In this document: positions 7,401 to 11,089 of the stretch, piece by piece
Layout of the letters: each line of letters opens with the position of its first letter
Position numbering within the stretch: the stretch's first letter is position 1
Source of the DNA: Microthrixaceae bacterium
GTDB lineage: Bacteria > Actinomycetota > Acidimicrobiia > Acidimicrobiales > Acidimicrobilacustridaceae
DNA length: 11,089 nt
Direction of reading: 5' to 3'
NCBI GenBank assembly: GCA_947455015.1
Contig: CANGMY010000033.1
Coordinates: 1 to 11,089, forward strand
Made by a program: the position numbers and the translations under genes
Notes under the pieces: generated by a model
The model's input: only the letters and a program-made list of their open reading frames with translations
Told to the model about the DNA's origin: nothing
Database searches by the model: none

Positions 7401-8919
7401 GACGACAGGAGGCCGCAACTACACGTCGTCTATGGACGTGTCGGCCGCCGGTGTGCGATCGTCAACGACCGTCACCGGCGAAGGTCGGACGTCGACGTTT
7501 GACTTCTCCCATGACACCAATGGCCGGCTGTCGGCGGTGTCGGTATCGGCCGGACTGGTCGCCGAAGCCCGTTCGTGGACCTACGGCTACGACGCCAACT
7601 CCAATCGGACTATCCAGACCGTCGGTGTCGGGGGCGGCGCACCGGTCACCTCAACCTCCACCTACGACTCCGCCGATCGTCTGGTGGCCACCACCGACCC
7701 GGCGATCGTCGGTCCCATCACCTACGACCAGCGTGGTAACGCCACCCAGGTAGGTCCCGACCGATTCACTTACGACGCTGCCGACCTGCTGGTATCGGCT
7801 ACCGACGGCACTACCACCGTCGCCTACCAACGCTCGGTCACCGGCGCGGTGCTGGCCAAGACCACCACCGATGCCAAAGGCACCACCACGATCCGATTCG
7901 GTGCCGGCGGGTTCATCCTCGATGACGCCGCACGCCCGACCCTGTTTCAGATCCCTCTGCCGGGCGGAGTGCAGTTCAGCCGTCCGATCGGCCAATCGGC
8001 AACTTGGGACTTCACCGCAATCACCGGTGACCAGTTCGTCACTCTCGACGACGCAGGGAACCGTGTCAGTGAGATCAGCGTGTTCACTCCGTTCGGTGAA
8101 CGCCTCGCTGGTGTTACCAGTGTCAACGCCGACCGCCCCGACCTGAAATGGCGAGCCACCGAGGCGAACGAGACCCTCGCCCTGACCCTGCCGGTCGTGG
8201 CCATGGGTGCCCGCGTGTACGTCCCCGCCCTCGGCCGGTTCATTCAGGTCGACCCCGTCGTCGGAGGATCGGCCAACAGTTACGACTATGCAAACCAAGA
8301 TCCCACATCGTTCTCCGACCCCAGCGGCAACGCCCCCGAGGAACGCGACTGGATCGGACTCGGACTCGTCGCCGTTGCCTCCGCCGTCGTGTCACTGTTC
8401 GTCGGCGCCAAGATGGGCGCCAAGGTGGGCATGGGCGTCGGAGCCGTCATCGGTGCTCTCTTCGGGGCGACCAATATGGTCGTTCAGGCGCTCACTGGCG
8501 GTGATGCGGTGATGGGCGCAGCGAGCATTCTTGCTGGTGTGCTCGCCGGCGTCGCCGTCGGTGGAATCGCTGGCAAGGTCAAGTTCGCCAAGGCCACCAA
8601 GAAGTCGTCCTGGCCGCAAACCGAGGACAGGATGATCTACGACCTCCAAAAGATGGATGAAATCGACGTGAGAGTTGGCGATTGGACGAATAAGCCCACG
8701 ATGAACCGTGCTTCGATATGCAAGCCCTATTCGGTTTCTGAATACGGTTTGGGAAGCGGCGCCGCTAGGAATTCGGTCACGGAGTCGGTGAAGAAGAGGA
8801 TGTCGTCATCATCGTCCGAGGCTGGCAACGTCGCTGAGGAACTCTTGTACTTCAGTAACCAGGCGATGCTCAATCCCAAGACCATCCGGATCACCAATCG
8901 GATGTCGGTCTGGAAGTAG
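4432..8919 (+). CDS. Secreted RHS/YD-repeat lipoprotein with PA14-like domain and variable C-terminal tip
   Basis: This 1495-residue protein has the build of a polymorphic toxin or large surface protein. Residues 1-25 are a lipoprotein signal peptide: RR, a hydrophobic run VTVIAVVVALALL, then ATAC with Cys25 as the lipidation site. Residues about 60-370 are beta-rich and of unclear family. YD repeats appear from about 398 (YDAAGR) and densely from 840 to 1130 (TYDRAGRV, YTYDEFARP, TYDAQDRP, YGYDANSNR). A PA14-like domain interrupts them at about 590-700 (GSLTIDTAGTYAFAS to IPTDRLRP). The RHS core terminus is ARVYVPALGRFIQVDP (ending at 1275), SANSYDYANQDP and DPSG (1296-1299); DPxG is where related RHS proteins cut off their tip. 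Residues 1307-1383 are Gly/Ala-rich and hydrophobic, suggesting membrane insertion. Residues 1384-1495 match no toxin I know. No immunity gene follows. Adhesin or wall-associated roles remain possible. Confidence 0.85.
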   Translation: MSQHRRSFVTVIAVVVALALLATACSGEPSIRRGASGGAGNPVDLPALPTAAGGGDRVPMWFRSEVTPSSWVSSSTVPTLVVPGASGAWTFKLSDLSDGTSSFGTRTYAESGASARIPAGLLQNGNVYTWVAESPGQTAVGGSFTVDVQLRDVQLTDSAGNVQVALSSGEASYAWSSQSMGSLGGPVGISLQFQGSNRPSPGVPAGWVLTSSSGSPYESVVNRPDGSVGLVAKNGQVSSYRRGAGGGWNPVKMAGDGLDASGLAPVLIENADGSWSVTSKASTTRFVDDNGDGTANLAGVSADGAPMLQQDWSGGLLRSITDPVSGRSVELVYGGGSCLAPVRGFVAAPEGMLCRVKFWDGSTSAFMYVDAPGGASIGRLINFPEAAGDGAQVSDVAYDAAGRIARTRSPLVAAAAASDVVAADDSQFWVEVIYAPDGRVERATDAAPALGATRCARLFQTEGTLTQVSDSCLGRTVTTVVVDGTTFFPLVVTDVAGRTSTNTWDLATGNLLQSVDMTGRVTVNTFAAGNLVQTRGPSRDLATSQTTMHEYDESYAASSEGVPMRGLDVVYWPSATDRGPDAVQELGPTRDGELLSSLTVNWETSPAGNRAGGWSALMSGSLTIDTAGTYAFASNNSTARLRIANTACEDAGCRALNLPAGPVSIQVEVATDSPATSMDLTWSGPDTGGVSTSIPTDRLRPQYGFATETKVVDPTAERANTDNISRSAYANPAKGIVTSRTSTGGSLVRLSYEGSGWNRPTASTLPAGNAMRQTWWGDKESATAPCPGAKGAVQGGASKESITPGPDGGDGPSAQQWYTASGAVAANRLSGGGATQCLTYDRAGRVVTVEALGMGSVSKVTIDYAVNGNPLVTSLTETQGDTVTTSTTEVDLAGRTIRSVDRYGIISLTTYDTRTGAVSTVTSTPPGTAPVVATYTYDEFARPISVTVDGRVLSTTAYNGIGLPATVTYGNGAVSNLTYDAQDRPISLVTTTGGRNYTSSMDVSAAGVRSSTTVTGEGRTSTFDFSHDTNGRLSAVSVSAGLVAEARSWTYGYDANSNRTIQTVGVGGGAPVTSTSTYDSADRLVATTDPAIVGPITYDQRGNATQVGPDRFTYDAADLLVSATDGTTTVAYQRSVTGAVLAKTTTDAKGTTTIRFGAGGFILDDAARPTLFQIPLPGGVQFSRPIGQSATWDFTAITGDQFVTLDDAGNRVSEISVFTPFGERLAGVTSVNADRPDLKWRATEANETLALTLPVVAMGARVYVPALGRFIQVDPVVGGSANSYDYANQDPTSFSDPSGNAPEERDWIGLGLVAVASAVVSLFVGAKMGAKVGMGVGAVIGALFGATNMVVQALTGGDAVMGAASILAGVLAGVAVGGIAGKVKFAKATKKSSWPQTEDRMIYDLQKMDEIDVRVGDWTNKPTMNRASICKPYSVSEYGLGSGAARNSVTESVKKRMSSSSSEAGNVAEELLYFSNQAMLNPKTIRITNRMSVWK
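8581..8919 (+). other. RHS C-terminal tip domain (unknown, compositionally distinct)
   Basis: This part encodes residues 1384-1495, after the hydrophobic segment. It is more polar and basic than the shell (KFAKATKKSSWPQTEDRMIY near the start, ESVKKRMSSSSSEAGNVAEE and a TIRITNRMSVWK end). It contains three AGG, one AGA and one ATA codon in about 112 codons, codons that I met only sporadically in the preceding part. A change in codon use at the tip is what is expected when tips are exchanged between RHS genes. I cannot assign a nuclease, deaminase or other toxin fold: no HNH, HxxD or similar motif is evident. Confidence 0.5.
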
Positions 8920-9066
8920 TTGGCCGGTGTCGACGGAGCTCGCGTCATGAGAGCTGTGGCGATTCCATCCCGTTGTCGGTATCGGGGAGTGTGTTTCGAG
9001 GCGTCGCCACTCTCGATGCTCCTTATTCGTCTATCGAAAATGAGTGTGAGTGCGATCACGTGAAAC

Positions 9067-9094
9067 TTCGCAATCGCTTGCTCGCAGGTATGGT
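9067..9094 (+). promoter_or_regulatory. Putative leaderless promoter for the PPOX gene
   Basis: TTCGCA (9067-9072), 16 nt, and TATGGT (9089-9094) end 6 nt before the ATG at 9101. The layout is identical to that of the GNAT gene. It favours the ATG at 9101 over the in-frame GTG at 9050, which would place the promoter inside the coding region. Confidence 0.52.
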
Positions 9095-9100
9095 CGACTG

Positions 9101-9562
9101 ATGACGTCGTGGGGCGATTTCAAAGCACTCGAACCTCAAATGGCAGACATCGTTGAACGACTGTTCGCCATCCGTCGCCATAAGACTCTTGCAACACTTC
9201 GCGCCGATGGTTCGCCGCGGATTTCAGGCATCGAGTGCGCGTTCGACGATGGAAATTTGTACTTCGGCTCGATGGACTCAGCAAGGAAATCTGCAGACAT
9301 CCATCGTGATCCACGGATTGCACTTCATAGCCCGACAGTGGACCCCGTAGAGGGCGACGAAGCCGCGTGGCCCGGTGAATCGAAGATCGCCGGGATCGCG
9401 ATTTCGGCAGGACCGATTGAAGGGCCGGATGCATCTCTGGGCGAACGGTTTGTCGTTGATGTCGCCGAGGTGATTGTTATCCACCTCAATGAAGATGCGA
9501 CCAAACTCGTCGTCGAATGGTGGACACCCGATGGAGGCCGCCAGATTGTTGAACGCGCCTGA
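9101..9562 (+). CDS. Pyridoxamine 5'-phosphate oxidase (PPOX) family protein
   Basis: This 153-residue split-barrel protein is of the PPOX-like superfamily, whose members bind FMN, F420 or related cofactors and act as small oxidoreductases in the cytoplasm. The sequence HKTLATLRADGSPRISGIEC (about residues 27-46) is the family's first strand pair with the R-x-DGSPR turn. It is followed by DDGNLYFGSMDSARKSADIH and RDPRIALHS (about 50-80), the cofactor-binding strand and the K-x-x-D-x-x-RDPR segment. The C-terminal EVIVIHLNEDATKLVVEWWT and a closing GGRQIVER strand also fit actinobacterial members. The ATG at 9101 matches the usual N-terminus (MTSW-x-x-F) and a leaderless promoter; an upstream GTG at 9050 would add 17 residues and is less likely. 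The cofactor and substrate cannot be decided from sequence. Confidence 0.82.
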   Translation: MTSWGDFKALEPQMADIVERLFAIRRHKTLATLRADGSPRISGIECAFDDGNLYFGSMDSARKSADIHRDPRIALHSPTVDPVEGDEAAWPGESKIAGIAISAGPIEGPDASLGERFVVDVAEVIVIHLNEDATKLVVEWWTPDGGRQIVERA

Positions 9563-9593
9563 ATGCGGCGCGATTGATTATCGCCATCTACTT

Positions 9594-9610
9594 CCCGGGT
9601 GCCGACCGGG
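9594..9610 (+). terminator. Weak candidate hairpin after the PPOX gene
   Basis: CCCGG (9594-9598) and CCGGG (9606-9610) can pair around a 7-nt loop and are followed by TCTAGATTT. The stem is short and the T-run imperfect, so it may not terminate transcription. It is listed because it is the only such structure seen between the PPOX gene and the following lipoprotein. Confidence 0.22.
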
Positions 9611-9681
9611 TCTAGATTTCCCCAATCAAATTGCCGCGGCCTTTAGGATTCGACGGTCAAACGCCCCGTCTACGGGTCAGC

Positions 9682-9687
9682 GAAGGG
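9682..9687 (+). promoter_or_regulatory. Ribosome binding site of the small lipoprotein gene
   Basis: GAAGGG lies 10 nt upstream of the ATG at 9698 and supports that start. A TAGGAT box at 9644-9649 could be the -10 of a promoter giving a leader of about 40 nt, but no clear -35 accompanies it. Confidence 0.5.
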
Positions 9688-9697
9688 AAAGCACTGA

Positions 9698-10162
9698 ATG
9701 TTGAAGAAGGCAGCCGTGATGGTGTTCGCAGCATTGACCATCGCAACGTTCGCAGCATGTGGGTCGTCGTCTTCTTCGGAAAAGACAAGGTTGGATCAGG
9801 CCGAGGCAACTGAACTCGGAACCCAACTCATCAACGGGTACTGGAACACACTTTCCTGTGACGACTCCGACTCGGTGGAGTACGAGAGTCTCCTCGACCC
9901 AGGATTTCAAGCCGTTACCGTCAATGGTCCTATGAACAAGGACGCTGTGGTTGCTGCGCTTGCAGCAGCTTGCATTAGTTCGACCGAGATCAAAGACGTC
10001 GTTGTCACCGCTGCACCCGACACTCTCGTAGTGGCGTACAAAGCGCGCCGAACCGTCAACGGGACCCCGAGTCAGTTCCAGCAACTCGTGAATGTCTTCG
10101 TGAAGAACGGCAATGACTGGGACGGCGTGGTTTCGGCAAACTCTGGCAACGTTCCGTCGTGA
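9698..10162 (+). CDS. Small secreted lipoprotein, NTF2/SnoaL-like
   Basis: This 154-residue protein is predicted to be exported and lipid-anchored. It has two N-terminal lysines, a hydrophobic segment (AAVMVFAALTIATFA), then AAC with Cys21 as the lipidation site, followed by a serine-rich linker (GSSSSSEK). The mature part resembles small NTF2-like (SnoaL/DUF4440-type) domains: an opening helix with YWNTL, SLLDPGFQAVTVNGPMNKDA in the middle (about 66-85), then alternating strands including DTLVVAYKARRTVNG and QQLVNVFVKNGNDWDGVVSA. Two further cysteines (in LSCDD and AAACIS) could form a disulfide outside the cell. The similarity is judged by pattern only. No partner gene is evident; it stands alone between the PPOX gene and the toxin-antitoxin pair. 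A binding role is likelier than catalysis, but this is inference. Confidence 0.7.
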   Translation: MLKKAAVMVFAALTIATFAACGSSSSSEKTRLDQAEATELGTQLINGYWNTLSCDDSDSVEYESLLDPGFQAVTVNGPMNKDAVVAALAAACISSTEIKDVVVTAAPDTLVVAYKARRTVNGTPSQFQQLVNVFVKNGNDWDGVVSANSGNVPS

Positions 10163-10188
10163 CGTTGAGTTTCCGCCGCGCAAGCTCT

Positions 10189-10216
10189 TTGCTCAATAAG
10201 AACTTCTGACTAGAAT
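10189..10216 (+). promoter_or_regulatory. Putative leaderless promoter of the phd-relE operon
   Basis: A -35-like TTGCTC (10189-10194), 16 nt spacer and -10-like TAGAAT (10211-10216) end 7 nt before the ATG at 10224. The -10 box lies in the loop between the arms of a 13-bp inverted repeat, so a protein bound to the repeat would block the promoter. Confidence 0.5.
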
Positions 10217-10238
10217 TCTGGTCATGTCAGAAGTTCTT
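10198..10238. repeat. Perfect 13-bp inverted repeat spanning the phd start (likely operator)
   Basis: AAGAACTTCTGAC (10198-10210) and GTCAGAAGTTCTT (10226-10238) are exact reverse complements around a 15-nt centre. The centre holds the -10 box and an 8-bp palindrome AGAATTCT (10212-10219). The right arm lies in codons 1-5 of the antitoxin. Phd/YefM antitoxins are known to repress their own operon by binding palindromes at the promoter, so this is the expected operator. In RNA the same arms could pair only if transcription began upstream of the repeat. Confidence 0.65.
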
Positions 10239-10496
10239 CCCCTCGCCGAAGTCAAAGCCAAGTTTTCGGAAATGGTGGATCGAGTGGAGCAACAGCACGA
10301 ACGGATCACGGTCACGCGCAATGGGCGTCCAGCAGCGGTGCTTATGAGTGCCGAAGAACTCGACACCCTCGAGGACACGCTGGAACTGCTGTCTGACCCG
10401 ACGTCAATGGCCGAGATCCAGGAGGCGCGTCTGGAAGTCAGAGCCGGCAGGACCGTCTCCGCTGACGAGTTGCGCGCGAAATACCTGAGCGAGTGA
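10224..10496 (+). CDS. Phd/YefM-family antitoxin
   Basis: This 90-residue protein is the antitoxin of a type II pair. The N-terminal half, SEVLPLAEVKAKFSEMVDRV and ERITVTRNGRPAAVLMSAEE (residues about 2-48), is the classic Phd/YefM DNA-binding fold, with the R-x-T-x-NG-x-P-AAVL-S strand turn. The C-terminal part (DTLEDTLELLSDPTSMAEIQ onward) is a helical, presumably flexible toxin-binding tail. The start ATG has no Shine-Dalgarno sequence and fits a leaderless transcript. The 3' end overlaps the toxin start by 4 nt (GTGA). It probably represses its own operon through the inverted repeat over the start codon. Full length for the family. Confidence 0.88.
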   Translation: MSEVLPLAEVKAKFSEMVDRVEQQHERITVTRNGRPAAVLMSAEELDTLEDTLELLSDPTSMAEIQEARLEVRAGRTVSADELRAKYLSE

Positions 10497-10768
10497 CCGA
10501 CGAGGTTTGGAGCCTGCGAGTCGCGGCATCCGCTGAACGACAACTTGCTCGACTCCCAGAACGCATTGCTGCTGCGGTCGTCGAGTTCTTGCTCGGGCCT
10601 TTGTGCGAGAACCCTCGCCAGGTCGGGCATCAGTTGCAGCGTGAACTAGCGGGGCTTTGGTCGGCTCGACGTGGCGCCTATCGAGTCATCTACGAAATCG
10701 AAGATGACGAGAGGACGATCGATGTCCTGCGTATCGAACATCGATCCGACGTCTATCGGCCTCGGTAG
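10493..10768 (+). CDS. RelE/ParE-family toxin
   Basis: This 91-residue protein is the cognate toxin of the Phd/YefM-like antitoxin. Its group usually consists of ribosome-dependent mRNA endonucleases that arrest translation. Features are SLRVAASAERQLARLPERIA (residues about 7-26), the helix and loop to NPRQVGHQLQRELAGLWSAR (about 40-59), then RGAYRVIYEIEDDERTIDVL and RIEHRSDVYRPR. The pattern GLWSARRGAYRVIYEI-(D/E) followed by V-x-x-I-x-HR-x-DVYR is typical of actinobacterial RelE-like toxins and includes the basic and tyrosine residues associated with activity. It starts with GTG inside the overlapping GTGA of the antitoxin stop, so it is translated by coupling. It appears intact. A ParE-like gyrase activity cannot be excluded from sequence, but RelE is more likely. 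Confidence 0.87.
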   Translation: MTDEVWSLRVAASAERQLARLPERIAAAVVEFLLGPLCENPRQVGHQLQRELAGLWSARRGAYRVIYEIEDDERTIDVLRIEHRSDVYRPR

Positions 10769-10871
10769 AGAGATGTTACGAGGGCAATGGAAAAATGAAT
10801 GCAAACGTTTATTGCTTTCTGCTGGATTTACCGTCATGTATCGACATCCATCGTCAATGCGAGCAGCGTCG

Positions 10872-10883
10872 GATTTATAAATC
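10872..10883. repeat. 12-bp perfect palindrome GATTTATAAATC
   Basis: The sequence is its own reverse complement and stands in an AT-rich patch in an otherwise G+C-rich region. It could be a transcription-factor site or a chance event. No matching second copy was noticed. Confidence 0.35.
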
Positions 10884-10996
10884 TTCATCGCACCATCGCC
10901 GCAACCGACAAAAGGTAGAGACTCGTCCGTGCTCACCCGGATCGTTGCGTTGAGCTGCATTTCGACGCCGGTCGAAGTGAGTAACTCAACATTGAC

Positions 10997-11004
10997 AAAG
11001 GTGG
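10997..11004 (+). promoter_or_regulatory. Ribosome binding site of the CsbD-like gene
   Basis: AAAGGTGG lies 6 nt before the GTG at 11011 and is one base from the ideal AAAGGAGG. It makes the GTG the likely start and contrasts with the leaderless genes nearby. Confidence 0.55.
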
Positions 11005-11010
11005 CAACGC

Positions 11011-11089
11011 GTGGGAGCGAAAACTGACAAGGCGAAGGGGACGGCGAAGGAAGTAGTTGGCGAAGCGATTGGTGATGAGGAACTTGAAG
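11011..11089 (+). CDS. CsbD-family stress-response protein (3' end outside window)
   Basis: Only the first 26 codons are present, reading MGAKTDKAKGTAKEVVGEAI then GDEELE, with GTG as start. The pattern K-x-DKAKG-x-x-KE-x-x-G-x-x-x-GD-x-x-L is the hallmark of CsbD-like proteins, small hydrophilic proteins of about 55-70 residues often induced by general stress. Their biochemical role is not established. A good Shine-Dalgarno sequence supports the start. The call rests on a short but characteristic segment. Confidence 0.8.
   Translation, partial: MGAKTDKAKGTAKEVVGEAIGDEELE

Larger units (their letters stand above)
10769..11010. other. 242-bp spacer, relatively AT-rich, with a 12-bp palindrome
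   Basis: I see no convincing gene here. The minus-strand frame covering 10646-10960 lacks family features and overlaps relE antisense. The first half is richer in A and T than its surroundings and contains the palindromes AAACGTTT (10803-10810) and GATTTATAAATC (10872-10883). These may belong to the control region of the downstream CsbD-like gene, which is about 130 nt away. Confidence 0.5.

Noticed and set aside
7651..8298. 215-residue minus-strand open frame inside the RHS gene
   Set aside because: It is antisense to the strongly recognisable RHS core and shows no domain of its own.
8956..9010. Inverted repeat GTGGCGA/TCGCCAC after the RHS gene as a terminator
   Set aside because: The loop is 41 nt and no T-run follows, so it is probably chance.
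8727..9059. 110-residue minus-strand frame overlapping the RHS tip, considered as an immunity gene
   Set aside because: Most of it is the complement of the tip coding sequence, with an Asp run mirroring the Ser codons. It has no promoter or ribosome binding site that I could see.
9050..9100. GTG at 9050 as the start of the PPOX gene
   Set aside because: The added 17 residues are not typical of the family, and a -35/-10 pair lies within them with leaderless spacing to the ATG at 9101.
10646..10960. 104-residue minus-strand frame across the relE end and the following spacer
   Set aside because: No recognisable family, no clear start signal, and one third is antisense to relE.
1..11089. CRISPR arrays, tRNA or rRNA genes, insertion-sequence ends, integrase genes
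   Set aside because: Reading both strands showed no regularly spaced repeats, cloverleaf-like segments, transposase or recombinase motifs.

Overview
The window looks like a chromosome segment from a high-to-moderate-GC actinobacterium, most plausibly of the class Acidimicrobiia (Ilumatobacter-like). The grounds are a C-terminal GlnD fragment with tandem ACT domains, an actinobacterial-type PAC2 protein, a short PPOX-fold protein, and a strong tendency to leaderless genes (a TANNNT box 6-7 nt before the ATG). The taxonomic placement is inference; no rRNA or marker gene allows a firm assignment.

Left part (1-3074) is housekeeping-like: the 3' end of glnD (PII-protein nucleotidyltransferase), a Nudix hydrolase with an N-terminal helical domain, a convergent PAC2-family protein, and a divergent GNAT acetyltransferase. 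Middle part (3075-4431) is accessory: a hicB-hicA toxin-antitoxin pair, a four-helix membrane protein of unknown function on the minus strand, and a short stretch holding decayed second copies of the GNAT 3' end and the hicB 5' end. Then comes one very large gene (4432-8919), a 1495-residue secreted RHS/YD-repeat lipoprotein with an embedded PA14-like domain, a recognisable RHS core terminus, a glycine/alanine-rich hydrophobic region and an unrecognised C-terminal tip of about 110 residues that differs in codon use. This is the architecture of a polymorphic toxin or surface adhesin, but no immunity gene is visible after it.

Right part (8920-11089): a PPOX-family flavin/F420-type protein, a small lipoprotein with an NTF2-like look, a Phd/YefM-RelE toxin-antitoxin pair with a perfect 13-bp inverted repeat across the antitoxin start, a 240-bp gene-poor AT-richer spacer, and the first 26 codons of a CsbD-like stress protein running off the window.

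Two toxin-antitoxin modules plus a hicB remnant flank the RHS gene, which suggests an accessory region between conserved genes. Six genes (Nudix, PAC2, GNAT, hicB, PPOX, phd) appear to be transcribed as leaderless mRNAs. The exported RHS protein, the small lipoprotein and the CsbD-like gene instead have visible Shine-Dalgarno sequences.
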